Origin: Letharia columbiana
Lineage: Eukaryota; Ascomycota; Lecanoromycetes; Lecanorales; Parmeliaceae
Direction: 5' to 3'
Assembly (NCBI RefSeq): GCF_014066305.1
Contig: NW_023501052.1
Coordinates: 310,001 to 374,000, forward strand
DNA: 64,000 nt
Within the stretch, counting starts at the first letter, position 1. Each line of letters starts with the position of its first letter. The notes beneath the pieces were generated by a model. It was not told where the DNA came from. It made no database searches and saw only the letters and a program-made list of their open reading frames with translations. A program made the translations under genes and the position numbers. Below, in pieces: positions 11,270-22,938 of the stretch.

Positions 11270-12700
11270 CATGCTTCCTTCTCAGGTGCCACAACAGCGT
11301 CCCCGTCCTCCTCTTTTGGTACAATATCTGGCTCCACACTTTTCCACTCCATGAACATGGCATAAGAGAGGGGCACACAGGCGGCGGCCACAGCAAGTTA
11401 TACAGTGGAGGTGACTGGTTTGGCGTACGCTGCCTGGATTGCATGCAGAACCGAGGCATCATCGTTTAAAGTGCGAAAGTTCGTCAAACCTGCTTTTATG
11501 ACGCTTGAGCTGATACTATACAGGGACGATGATGCACTTCTTTCAATAATGCTTTGACAAGTATGATCTCGCCAACAGGACCGCTTTCGCCAGTAGGAAC
11601 GGCTATGACACTTACTATTAGTATGCCGATATGAAGTTACATGTGGAGTTTGGATTCTTCATTATACCCTCCGAGCTGTTGGAAAATCGCCACCAGAGCT
11701 AATAAAATTCCTGTGAGCATTGCCACTGATATTATCGTTGGACTTGAGAGGAGAGACTACTATTCCCGACTGGTAAGTCATCCTGACCATACGGATGTTA
11801 AATTTTTGATTCTGAGAAGTATCGAGCGACTTTGGATTCTGAGACTTACTCAAGTGAGACCTGAAGAGCAGTATAGGGTAGTTGAGCCCCACTCCCTGTT
11901 CCAAGACCGCTGGTAAGGAGATAGGCAGCCCATTGCACTGTCGGTGTATTGATGTTGATCAGGGTCAACCGACCATTACCCATGGACGCAGTGACTCCGC
12001 AAATTATGATGAGGGGAACCTGGAATCGCTGTGAGCCTACGGTGTGGAATCAGCAAATAATGTCCCATGATAAGAGGGAAGAACTCAAAGAGGCATGCCA
12101 TGAGGACAGACCGTTGATATAGCATCTAAAGTGTTATCCTACCTCTGTAGCCAAGAAAGCACTGGAGGATGCTGAAAAGACGACAACGACGGTGGAACCA
12201 ACGAGAAGACCAATGATCTTCCCAAATTCCCAAGGAAAGCTGTTTCTACCCGGCTGGTGAGCCAACGCGAGAGAGCACACTGCTCCCCTTAAGACAGATT
12301 GCACCGACAACATCCACATCTATCATCTCCGCCTTGAGACGAAGAGACCTCGATGAAGCATTTGCACCCTTGATTTTGAAAGCGGCAGGCAACGTGGAGA
12401 AGATGACACTCCCAATTGATAAGTTACAGTAGAAGGAATCGGCTGAAACGGTCAAACAAAGTGTAAATGAACCGCATGCATCCGAAAACACCATCTCCAA
12501 GTCAGTCAAGTCAAGTCAATAGTGAAAGCTGCTCCAGCACCCGGGCCAAAGCTTGTAGCAATGCCAAAAAGGGCTGACAACATTTCCCAGGTTTTGCTTT
12601 CATAGTTAGTTCTGGTTTGCAACTCACTTTCGAAGACCACAATTGACACAATATAGGTGATCTTAACGTCAAAAGTATTTGCAAAAAATGTCAAATGTCA
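11270..12700 (-). pseudogene. Decayed DHA14-like MFS drug/toxin efflux pump
   Basis: Read on the minus strand, several frames carry fragments in the correct order for a 14-TM MFS exporter: a TM4-6 block with ALFGIATSFGPGAGAAFT near 12510-12590, then FYCNLSIGSVIFSTLP (compare the usual FYINLPIG), then a piece ending NSFPWEFGKIIGLLVGST near 12150-12250, a GRLTLININTPTVQWAAYLL segment near 11930-12000, and a C-terminal block ending MFMEWKSVEPDIVPKEE near 11300-11370. The pieces are separated by frameshifts, and the last block follows an in-frame TAA after the YAKPVTSTV segment. It lies next to a P450 relic on the same strand, which suggests remains of a secondary-metabolism locus. Not translatable as one protein. 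Confidence 0.75.
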
Positions 12701-12929
12701 TCTCCAAATCTAGTGTACAATGCGATTGCTGTTACATTCGGTCCTGGTATGGACAGCCCACTTCGAGATGCATTCCCCTCAACTCAGTGAGTCTTTCTTT
12801 CTAGACTTGATCGACCCAGTGATATTGTCACCCGATATCGGAGAAATAATCCCTATCTTTGGCTTATTCTAGGAAACTACTGCAACCCTGGTTCTTGCCA
12901 AAAACATCTGATGCCTGCGAGGACTGCTT

Positions 12930-14140
12930 ACGCGAAGTGGGAGGTTTGGACTCCGGCAGCTCTGTCCCGACTGGACGTACCGGCTGGAATCTGCTCGGCC
13001 TCCAGGGCTCGTGTGTAGTACGCCGTATCCTGTCTCCTCTCCGGCGGCAGTAAAACATAACGGTCATATGATTTGAAGAACTCTCTCTTGCGGAGCAGAC
13101 ATCGCCTTGGCAAGGAAAGAAGGATACTGGTAAAGGAGCATCCAACTATGTTCGTTGAACTCAAGGAAGTCATGGATCCCCGTGGGCTCAGTATCAAAGA
13201 GTGCATCCCCATAGAAGATACGCGTTGAGGCATCCACTAAAGCTTCTCCGCACCACTTGTAGAGTGAGACAACGATCTCTTTCGGTGTGGACGACAGGAT
13301 GGACGACTTTGGGACGGTGCTCCAATGTGTTCCATGCTCGATTTTCGTGAGGGTTTTTCTATTCAGATTCTCCAGATGCGGTCCAGGACATAGCTGAAGC
13401 CTATGAAAGTCTACTGAACGCTGGATCAGGTGTTTGCCTTTTGTTGGGTCTAGATGCTTTTCATGCGCCAATGGGACTTCCCACATGATATCCCCGCCCT
13501 TCAGAGACATCCCAAAGGATCAATGGAAGCCTCGAATAAAGAGATCGAACGATATGGTCGCAGTATTCGGAGAGTCGTTCTATAGGTCACCATGTACAGC
13601 TTGTTGCCAGCAATCGTTATTGCGCAAGGATCGTTGTTGAAGTGTTCTCTAATCAGCAAACAAGTTATGTTACTCTACAAGATCCTTTGAGTATGTTTCA
13701 TGGATCTATTGTATTTTATTCAAACAAACCTACCTTCCATGAGTGAACCATGCATCTCGGTCGTTGGAAAACCATCTCGCATAACCTGTTATAAATTGCC
13801 CGAGAGCACGCCATGAACAAAGATACATTCGCCAATTTCTGTAGTCGGCCGGGAGTCTGGTCACTCGTATGGATGTGAAGGAGACTCTAATTACAAGGAA
13901 CCCAGTACGGCAGTGGTTTTGGCTCAAATGGCTTCCAGATAAAGGCGAGTTCAGAGGTCCAGAGAATACCAGCTAGCGTAACTGATGGTGAGTCCAGTAG
14001 CAATCCAGGTGAGTACTGATGCGGTGGAATACTTTCTGCTAGCGGCGAGGAACCGCAAGTAACTCTCCAGAGTCTCATAGAGCATGGCGGAACTCTGTTA
14101 TCAAAACGGTATTGGGGTTGATATTCCTTCCTCTGCGTCT
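12930..14140 (-). pseudogene. Cytochrome P450 pseudogene, truncated near helix I
   Basis: Minus-strand pieces follow the N-terminal half of a fungal microsomal P450: a hydrophobic segment followed by PKPLPYWVP (proline hinge) near 13910-13950, then WFSNDRDAWFTHGR, an intron-like gap with acceptor near 13655, then HFNNDPCAITIAGNKLYMVT (the helix A/beta-1 region), SFDLFIRGF followed by an in-frame TGA where Trp is usual, and a long block 13064-13510 with CPGPHLENLN, KEIVVSLYKW and a FYGDALFDTEP segment. A frameshift precedes FFKSYDRYVLLPPERRQDT. No ExxR, PERF or heme-binding FxxGxxxCxG can be found: homology stops near the start of helix I. So the gene carries a nonsense codon, a frameshift and loss of the catalytic half. 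Confidence 0.78.
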
Positions 14141-14299
14141 TCAACTGGTATCTCGTCCTTCCAGGTGAGAGGAAAAGTGGAGATGGTCACGAAACCCGCT
14201 GGTTTATTTGAGATGCAGAGCTCTGATTTGACAAGGAGGGGGCCTTGTCTGCATCCCTTTCATCACTTGGACCTTGGTCAGCAACCTCAACTACGCGCT

Positions 14300-15240
14300 A
14301 GGTAGAGTACTTAGTGAGCTTGGCATCAAGATATGGTAGCTCCTCCCACTAGACTTGATGGTGGGAGGAGTCAGCATGTATTGTTTCTTGATAGCATATC
14401 AATGCCCCAGTTGTGACATATAGCTAGAGACGCTTTGTGGGGAAATACTCAGTTCAATGTAGCCCCTGCCCTGTTCACCGGCCTCCTTTTCAACGTATCC
14501 ATCCGACAGCTCTTCTTCACCAGGCAATCTAGGATGTGTAGCGACTTTGCCTTCCTTCTTTACATTTCACCTCCAGGGCTATACATGGAATAGTCCGAGC
14601 CACATTTCGCACAACCGCAACGAGCTGCGCCGTCACGGGAGTTTATTGTATGAGAAATTCGGCCTCACACCCATTCAATGTTGAATGAATTCCTTCCTCA
14701 TTTCGACGCATGGGCTGTGGCTGCAGCTGAGATGGATGGCAAACCCTCCGGGCTCTTAATACACTGGGAGCGGTCTGCCGAATCTATATTATAATGTTGT
14801 TCTGAGGTATCGCGCTACTGGGTAGGCTTACAATTCGACAGAGGTGAAAAAAAGTTGGCAGGGGTGACTAGATCCTAAGTATATGCGCTTCGTTCGGGTA
14901 AAACGAGTATGCTCAGCATATACTAACACCTCATCGGGGATTAATTTTTTTTTTTTAGTTTAGCGATTTTTGCGTGTTTAAGATAATTCTCTTATATACA
15001 TGATATTAATATTTGGTATATATATGTCTTTAGTAAAGAAGGTGTAATATTGAAGTATTTATTACTACTAATAATTTCAGCATATACTAGCTTCAGCCCT
15101 GCCGAATTGTTACCCGCTACCGGGTCGGGTACCAAGACGGTAACTGACACCAGTTTGCAGCTTGAACTTTGCCCTACTTTATATCGACGCAAGTCATTCG
15201 CAGCTTTTACTTTACAACACGTTGTATCCAATGTGACATA
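14300..15240. repeat. AT-rich block with short inverted and direct repeats
   Basis: From about 14,870 to 15,100 the base composition becomes strongly AT-rich. AGTATATGC at 14878-14886 is mirrored by GCATATACT at 14916-14924, forming a possible 9-bp stem, and CAGCATATACTA occurs at 14914-14925 and again at 15078-15089. A T-run lies at about 14947-14959. No transposase or reverse transcriptase is visible. It could be a small degenerate MITE-like element or only AT-rich intergenic DNA. Confidence 0.35.
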
Positions 15241-15802
15241 AACTCAAGGACAAGATGCTGGTTGGAGCGTCTCGAGGGAAGGCGTACGAAGTAAGGCCCA
15301 ATTTGGGAGCCGAGGTGTGGATAGGCAGCCTACTCTTTGTCTCCACGATCTCACTTCTCCTCAAAGCATCTAGAAGCACCTTCACCTGAGACGCGTTGAT
15401 CTAGATGAAGGCAGCTCGCCGCGTGCTTTTGGTATACAATAAAACCGAGACGCTCCAGAACATCCCGCCACAAGAGACCACTGTCAACAACGGGTAGGGG
15501 GACAAACGAAACCACCAGAACTCAAAAGATCTATGAACCGAAACCACAGAGCCTGAGATGAAAATTGGTAACACGAAACTGACTGCGTCAAATCGGAGCT
15601 CCGGAAGCCGCCGGACTGGCTGACCGAGCCACATCCCCTCCACCCCAATCCTGCCTGGATCATCTCAGAAAACTCCAAGGTAGCAAGCGCAAAATGTCTA
15701 CAGATACTTTCAACGATTCGAAGCCTGTAACTCAACACCCAAATTTCCATGTGGTGCAGGCTAGTGGATGCCACCTGCCAACTGCTGACGAACACGGCTG
15801 CA
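15241..15802. other. Intergenic, downstream of TPR gene
   Basis: No supported gene. Open frames here overlap on both strands without domains. The 3' end of the TPR gene's transcript should lie in the right part. Confidence 0.4.
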
Positions 15803-17619
15803 TTACTGCTGCCTTGCTCGATACAAGAAGCCCCTCCGCCGACCATTGCTCCGCTTCTCTCTCTCCTTTTCTTTTCTCTGCCGGTTCACGTCTTCGATGA
15901 GCCGGCGAGTCTCCGCGATGTCAAGAATCCCAGTAGAGATTCCTCCTTGAGCTTCGGCTACTGCCTCTAGGATCTTTTTCGCATCGGGATACTTGTTTTT
16001 CTTAGCTAAGGCCTGGCCATAGAGTTGGCCGCACTTAAACCGCATTTCCTGTTCTTCGTTTCCCACGGCTTGGTATCCCCACACGACTTCCAGGATTCTC
16101 TCGGCCTCTGCAAAGTTCCCAACCCCAAGCAACAACGAGCCGTACAGGCGGCCGCTATCCAGATAAGCTACGCCGCTCTCTGCTGAGGCACCTCTCCTGT
16201 TGAATACATCTAGAGCGATGTCCAAAGCGTCGTCAATCCTTCCGTTCTGAGTTGAGAGCGACTGACCTAGCATCTGACCGCACTGTAGTGTCTCGTTGGA
16301 ATTTGGGGAGCTCGCATGCCATTGATGGTATAACGTGCCAAGAACTCTGACCGCCTCACGGTCTTTGTCCATTCCTTGCTTATAGAGTGTCTGGCCTAGG
16401 TTCCAGCGAGCATCCTCAATCTCCCGCGTCGGACAACCAGGCCTCTGCTCTTTGTGGTGTATAATCCATCTATAGGCGCGTTCGGCATTTGGCCAGTCCC
16501 CCAGTGAGCGGTAAGCCTGGGCAAGATCTTCTCCGCTTGCAACTGTCTCAGCGTCACCGTTCTTCATCACGGTCTGCCTTACAAGCCATATGCCTTGAAA
16601 GATATCGACGGCCCTAAGATAGGTTTCCCGTGTTCCCTGTCGATATAAAGCCTTACCAAGCAAACTGCCAGTAGACATGGTGCTTCCGGCTCTTTCCCCT
16701 AGTTGTCGCTTCCTGCCCTCCCACACAGGCATGAAGATCGCTTCGGCGTCTGCAAACTTACTCTGAGAGGAAAGAATGACGCCCAACTGGTGTCCAGCAT
16801 CGAGGATATCAATGGTTGGCTCTAGGTGTAGTCGCGAGTCCCAGATGGTTCGAAGTATCACTTCAATCTCACACTTGAAGGCTTGTTTGTGACTGATATT
16901 AAATCTTCTCTCAGCATCAGTACCGCCTTCTTGGTCGATGATGGTGACGAGTTCGTCAAGGAATCCGATGAGACGCAGACCACTTCGGATGGTTAAGTCG
17001 TCTCTGGGGCCGTGTTGCTTCAGCCTTTCCTTCCACACCTCATCCTGCATTTCCTTTGCCCTTCTAAACTCTCCCTGTTCTCTCCGTCTCTGGCACACCT
17101 CGTCTCCATTCTCCAACGCCCACGCGTCCATCGTTCCGCTCTGATAGATGTCTCTGTGCATGTTCTCTGCATCCCTGTGTCGTCCTACAGCGCATAAAAC
17201 GGAGCATAGCTGGCGGTGGCTCTCCTTGGAAACTTCCGACGGCGGACCTGGGCACTGTTTCCTTTTCTCCCACACTGCTCTAGAAATGGGCTCGGCCTCC
17301 TGAAACTTTTTAGCTCGATCAACATTCCTGCAAAAGAGTGTTTGAGGTCCAGAATCACTGTATCTTCGCTTTTGGTAGGGTCCCTGCCCGTCACTGTCAC
17401 ATGGGAGAGGTTCTTAGCGTCGTCATACTTCTTGACTGTCTCATGATAGAGCTTTTCCGCCCCGTCATACTTCTTGGCTTCCTTGAGGCTGTGGAATAAT
17501 CGTATTCGCAGAGACTCAATTTCGCCCTCAGATTCCTCCAGTCGTCGCGGAAATCTTTTTTCCAATCGCCGTTTATAGTCTTCAAAGACTTCCATACAGG
17601 GTTGAAAAAATCCGTTCAT
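15803..17619 (-). pseudogene. TPR-repeat protein, possible NLR tail, with a -1 frameshift
   Basis: The two overlapping minus-strand frames form one protein of about 605 residues if one base is restored. The first starts at ATG 17619 (MNGFFQPCMEVFEDYKRRLE), the second runs 15803-17275. At 17307-17311 the coding strand has five A where six would join FAGMLIEL to KKFQEAEPISRAVWEKRK, which matches the repeat pattern. The protein consists of tandem TPR-like helix pairs with recurrent units such as FADAEAIFMPVWEGRKRQLG, PNAERAYRWIIHHKEQ and FAEAERILEVVWGYQ, and ends in a basic Lys/Arg-rich stretch. Such arrays usually form the C-terminus of fungal NACHT-type NLRs, but no NACHT sequence was found just upstream. 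It may be a detached NLR tail or a stand-alone TPR protein. The single shift could also be a consensus error. Confidence 0.65.
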
Positions 17620-18960
17620 TATCCGCAAATGGGATTGTCAATATGCACGGCTGAAATCTGGACGGAGAGTACAGCAGAGGGTGGGCAACGGAAACGACAA
17701 CAAGACGAGGCTGAAGCCCCGATCCAAAGCCTAGTCTTTCAATGAGGGGCATTTTCTATTATCTAGGCTGATCCATGTCGAACGCGTAGTTCGCCATTGC
17801 GACGCCCGACGTTGCAGGCTTTCGTGCATTGGGGCAGGCCGCGCTTGATATGCAAAGCCACGTTGGTTTGCGGGTTAAGCTTGGCATCATGTGCACGTCC
17901 ACCCAATCGATTGATACGTTTCGTAATGCGAGGAAGGATTCCGTTGGTAGTGTGTCAGTCGAGGCTCTGCTTCGGCCTTTGGGTTTGTCAAGAGTTCACT
18001 GCTTTGTCAGTTTGTACAATTCATGTTGTGGCGCTGGCTGGATTTGCCGCGCAGCGAGCTGCGATTGGCTGATAAACGCAATCCTCAATCCTTCAGCATT
18101 GTGCCTGATGAAAGAGCGGTCAAGGTAGGACTTATCATAGTAAGGCCATAAGATTGCCTGAAAATGCCTCATGTTATCACTAGACCTGCGTCTACCAATA
18201 ATGATCCATGAGTTGTAAAGGGAATGCAGCTGGGTCCTCGGCCAACCCATTCTGCATCAGAGCATTCGGTCTCTCTCAGATACCTCACTTTCCGAATCAA
18301 CAGACCACCCAATGATACGAACTTTACAGTATGCATTCGATCGATGATCTGAGTTTCACAAACCAAGCGTAGCCCTCGAGACTCAAAGATGCACCTCATC
18401 TTGTATCAAGCACCGCTTTTTTTGCTGTAGTCGCTACCCAGTACCACACTGACCGCCTAGACCGAACCCATGTCATTGCTATCAGGACGACTTCAGAGAA
18501 TTCCCTACCACCGAAGAGGAATCAATTCCTTCTGATCCGTCTTCTTCAGATTTGCAACAACCACGATCTCGCCAAAAAGTCCAACTCCAAATGCTACAAT
18601 CTGGCCGCAGGAGATAAAAACCCAGGACTGAGCTCTGAGTTGATTTCTCTAGCTACTTCGGTGTGCATGAACGGCACTTGTTGACGGTGTGCAGGATCTG
18701 TCAGTAGTGCTTTTGGCGCGGTACTGGCTTGCAGCCCACGACGGCCCCCAACCTTCGTATGCGACACCACGAAAAAGGGAAGTCCGGGTCGTCATCGCTT
18801 TAACGTTGCTGTAAGATGACATCTTTTCATGCAAAAGGATAACTGTGCTAGCTTCGGTGGGACTAGCGGGACCCAAGCAAACGCAGCCTCGTTGCTCCTT
18901 CCTCATCCGTTCCCTCACTCACTCCTACCTCCCTGCCTGTTACGTCCAAATGCGGTCGAA
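17620..18960. other. No supported gene
   Basis: If the TPR gene was once a full NLR, its NACHT part should lie here, but I see no P-loop or Walker B sequence in any minus-strand frame. Short open frames exist on both strands without recognisable content. Confidence 0.4.
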
Positions 18961-20420
18961 CGCTTTACGACCTAGCATGGCATCTCGTCGTGGAGGTTTA
19001 GGAAATTACAATCAATGGCGTCGGTCGAAACGACATCTGATTGAAACTAAACTGAAGATCTTTTCTTATACTTTACGGCCACTCTATCAATGATGGGAGG
19101 TTCGTCAGGCGCCGCAGCCAGTAGCAAAGCTATCGTGCGGATATCTGCCGCAGCTCGATCAGCGTCAAACATGCCAAGTAGGACATAGAGCGTCTCTCCG
19201 ACGAGCTGCGCACGCTACATGAGATTCTGGGTCGGAGCGTCTCATCCATCGCCAAGCCGCTAAAGTTACTGTTACATCCAATCTTTGGATCTTTTCCTGC
19301 ATCAATCCGGGCTTCTGAGCGACGAGAATCGGGGTTCGAGGAAATGAGTCGGCTGGAGAGCTTTGAAGTATTTACTCAAGAAGCGAGATGTCGATTGTTT
19401 CGTCAACGCAATTGAGAGGCATAAGTACAAGTTTGGGTCAGCACTGGGCGTCGATCGGAGGTGCGGAGTGTTCACGCTGTTGAGAAATCGCTCGGTTCAT
19501 TGATCAAGCCTTTCGAAAGCTACGTTTCATGGATCGCAAACACTGGCGAATCCCGCTCTGCATCCTGCTTCTTGGTTACGACCCTGATTGTGCTGGGTTA
19601 TCTGTGTTTGTAGTGTTCAACGGTCTATCGTTCCGCGAGTCATCTCTGAGTATTTTTACATACTCGTAATCTTACTGTAGTAAGTCTTTAGACAGCTTGA
19701 ATTCTGTGTGATGAGCTTAAAGACCTTCCTTTCGGCGAATTAGAAAGCACCATTGTGGGCTATACTCTCCAAGTCGCTATTTGAGCATAATTCTTCTGAT
19801 GATCAAAACCGGCGTCGTCGCAAACATCAATCGGAGACCTGCAAGTGGTTCACAGAGAGTCAGCTAATAATTCTTGGTGGAGGCTCCAAACTCCATCGTT
19901 TAGTTACATGTCACAGGTTGATACATCTTCATTGAAGAATCTGAGTATGCCCAAGACGCAGCCAGTGAGAACACTCGTGCTCGCTACTGGAGGCTCGTTG
20001 TGGTAAGAATAGCTTGAGCTCAACAACCATTGAAAATATCACAGAGTAGAGAGTTGTCGTTCACGACTCAGCCTGCGTATATTTCTAATTCACTTTCATC
20101 ATCGAAAAGAAGCGGAAAGTCTCGAACTTCTTATCTACAAGTCTAGCTCAGCTGGTCAGTCAAGCCTAGAAGGTACCAATAAACTTCCGAGAATCGTGAC
20201 AAGTTTGTGATCGCGGGCATGAAAAGCTAAATATTGATCGACTCAAACGATTGCTCTCAGTCATCGCTAGAGAGGTCTCTGAGGAGATGTACATTGTTGT
20301 CGATGCACTTGACACTTGTCCAGACAAGGTAGCCGAGAAAAACTCTCGCTCGCATATCTCTCACCTTGGTAACAGGAGGTGAGGAAAAGACGGACCTTTG
20401 TGTCATGGCAAGGAGTTTCC
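18960..20420 (+). pseudogene. Heavily decayed NLR (STAND/NACHT) remnant
   Basis: Fragments on the plus strand recall a NACHT NLR. Around 19185-19225 a frame reads ERLSDELRTLHEILGRS, like the N-terminal coiled helices of fungal STAND proteins. Around 19370-19440 another reads a segment with DVDCFVNAIERHKYKFGSAL, like the helix preceding the NACHT domain. At about 20280-20325 comes EEMYIVVDALDTCPDK, close to the common Walker B sequence YIVLDALDECPE. Frames change and stops intervene, no P-loop was located, and no repeat domain follows. The call rests on three short resemblances and is tentative. Confidence 0.4.
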
Positions 20421-21109
20421 CTTGAGCCGCTACGTCTTTGAGGGAATGGCCATCTCACCGAAATTCACTGCTACCGCTTGAATACGCTCTGAGGCCTTCG
20501 AGTGTATTTACAAGCAAAGCTCACTGACCTCGCCATACTTCGACGTCCCAGGAAGCAAGAAAGGTGCTGGTACGCAAGCCTGAAGATTCCTTTTGTTGAT
20601 GATTTTTATGGGATTGTGAAAAGTGCCGGCACCGTCGGGCAGCTTTGGGCTGAATCTGTTACTTAAGCCTGGCGAAGTCCTACCCGTTGAACTCTGCCTG
20701 CAAAATCGGTCTGCGAGATGCCGTTCGCGTGTTTCTAAATCAGAACTCAGATTCCAATATGTAGTTCGACATCGTGAACATGACAGGCCTAAATCATCGA
20801 CACGGTGTTAATTCTCTTAGATTGTGCTCAGTCACAAAATTTAGAACATGGCTAAGTTGCGTCTGGAACGAGGAGCAGAGCTTGACGGAAACCACTCTCG
20901 TTGGAACTTGGACCCTTTTGCTTCATCTCCTTGCTCCATGCCAGATAGCACGACCTACCTCGGCTCCTGACCTTCAGTCTCACACCCAGCGACTCTTCCC
21001 TGGCCAATGGCACCAATCCATCTCCTACAACCTCCACATCCTCCCGCCCCGTCCCAAACAACTCCAAGACGCCCTCAACGCCCTTCCATCCTCACTGCTC
21101 CCAATTTGA

Positions 21110-21470
21110 ACGTCGGGAAGATAGCACCCACATAAATCTTCATCTCCGCGGGATGCCAAGTTAATTCCAAAACACCATCTACTTCCCTTTGCAAACAAGA
21201 GAGCGGGTTGGAAAAGATGGCCTCAACTGTCAGATTCTGAGAAATTTCTAGAAATTAAAGCTTACTGTTGGCGAAGGTAGCAAATGCATAATTCGCTTTG
21301 ATTACACCAGCATCACCCTTTACGTTTTTGAAGCCCCGAGTCTCTGAATCAGAGCATGAACTCTCTCCACAATGATCGGCTGTAGTCCCCTGACGCTCGC
21401 CACGGAGAAAAAGTGATTCAAAGCCGCCCTCCTCGCTTTGTGCTGATCATGCCCTATTGGCAGAATCCGC
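21110..21470 (-). pseudogene. Cytochrome P450 fragment
   Basis: On the minus strand around 21340-21455 a frame reads DHDQHKARRAALNHFFSVA followed by VRGLQPIIVERVHALIQRL. This matches the helix C region of fungal P450s, normally of the type H-x-x-R-R-x-x-x-x-x-F-F-S with a following V-x-x-L-Q-P. A stop follows within a few residues, and a shifted frame continues with NYAFATFANS. No other P450 motif is visible nearby. This is a second, independent P450 remnant, about 7 kb from the first and on the same strand. Confidence 0.6.
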
Positions 21471-21759
21471 TGTCAGCACTGCTTCATCCAAGTAGGAGTC
21501 ATGTCACACTGTCCCTGTCTCCAGTGATTTCAGGATTATCGTGAGCGTCCGCGATCTTCTTCATCTGCCCCGGTCTCTTTCGCAACTTGTTGGTCGGCGT
21601 CTCCGTACTCATTACGCAACGATGCAGGGTTATGCCAACCTTCTCGCAGTCCCGGTATCAATCATCGGATCCTTTGACGTCTTGTAGGTCACCCATTCAC
21701 CATTGACTAGCAAAAGGGGCCGCCCTAGATGTGATTGTCAACTCCTAAAGTTGAAGCTC

Positions 21760-22938
21760 TCACTCGAACTGTGCCAGATCTTCATGCGGTTGCGGTTGAA
21801 CGTGCGTGCCCCGTTTCTGTGCTCGCACTGCGCTGCTTAATAGGTCGCTGTAGTACAATGCGTCACGACGGAGCTCATCATGGAATCTCAATTTCCGAAG
21901 CGAACTCGGGGGTGACACTGCGAGCCGTGGCTCAGGCCAACTGTCTGACAAGAGCAATCCCCAGTCCGTGCAGACTTCTTCGAGGACATCGAATGATCGA
22001 AGTGTGCCCGTGACTGATGACCGTCGATGATTAGCAAAGATGGCAAGCTTTCGCAAGGTTTTCTTTGCCTTTGCAGTAAGGCACTCCGGATCAGAAACAC
22101 ATCGAATCTGTCGGCCAGGTGCTTCGGTAAATCACGCGAGTAGGCGAAGGTCTGCAGAGAAGTAAACCCAAGGAGAAAGTCGTGGAGAGGCTTAGTGGGG
22201 ACTTGACATTGCCAAAGCTTTAGATTGGTGGTGTTTGAGTTTGGAGTCGATGAGAGGGAAGCACGATTTCGATCCTCGCAGGAAACTCTCCGCGTGCTGA
22301 GCGATTTCACCGACGCCAAATTAGAATACGACTTTGCCTCATCTATATGGAAACATATGCCGCCGAGACGGATGCAGATGGTCGAGGATTTAGTGAGAGT
22401 TGGCGTGCTACGTGACATGAGTTCGGTAGCTAATCATGTGGCTGGTCCAACAACGGTCCCCGTCGTTGGACACCCGTGGAAACCTTAGACTCCTTAGGTT
22501 TGGTAGTAGGAGAAGGAGAATAGCCTGCAGGACGTTCTCGTTGCCTACAGCTTTTGTAGCATGCAAGCGGGGTCTGACTACATGGCGATAGGACTTCGCT
22601 GTTCATGCTTGCTACGACAAAAAGCTCAAGGTCTTCTGCACCGTATTTGGGGTTGAAGTTCCTCTGGTTGCCTCCTGCGTAGCCAAGGCTGACGTTCCTG
22701 ATGTACCGGCCCATCTCAGGATTGACGAGTACCTCTTTGAGTATCTTCGAGATCGTACGGCCCCCTCATTTTCCAAGGTAGAATAATGGCGGATGAGTAG
22801 CCAGTGCTTCTCCAGGGCCGAGCCTGCCACAGAGTGAATTCGCGGGCAAGTCTGTGCGAAGTTCTCCAGGTCTTCTAGTGGTATGAAAGTAATGACTCCA
22901 AGGATTAGCTCTTCAGGGAGGTCAAGGAAGCGTGTCAT
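21760..22938 (-). pseudogene. F-box protein gene with multiple frameshifts
   Basis: The protein would start at ATG 22938-22936 with MTRFLDLPEELILGVITFIP and continue LEDLENFAQTCPRIHSVA, a typical N-terminal F-box (SCF ubiquitin ligase substrate adaptor). After the ENEG segment near 22757-22766 the frame must slip by one base to reach RTISKILKEVLVNPEMGRYI, a common continuation in fungal F-box proteins. It slips again to NENVLQAILLLLLPNLRSLR near 22500-22550. Stops fall between about 22,250 and 22,480. Near 22068-22073 another missing base separates FLIRSALLQR from TLRKLAIFANHRRSS, which runs on to a SPPSSLRKLRFHDELRRDAL segment. At least three indels make it unlikely to be functional. Confidence 0.7.

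Noticed and set aside
11662..11904. 80-residue minus-strand frame as a separate gene
   Set aside because: It lies in the MFS relic and reads the wrong phase of that gene.
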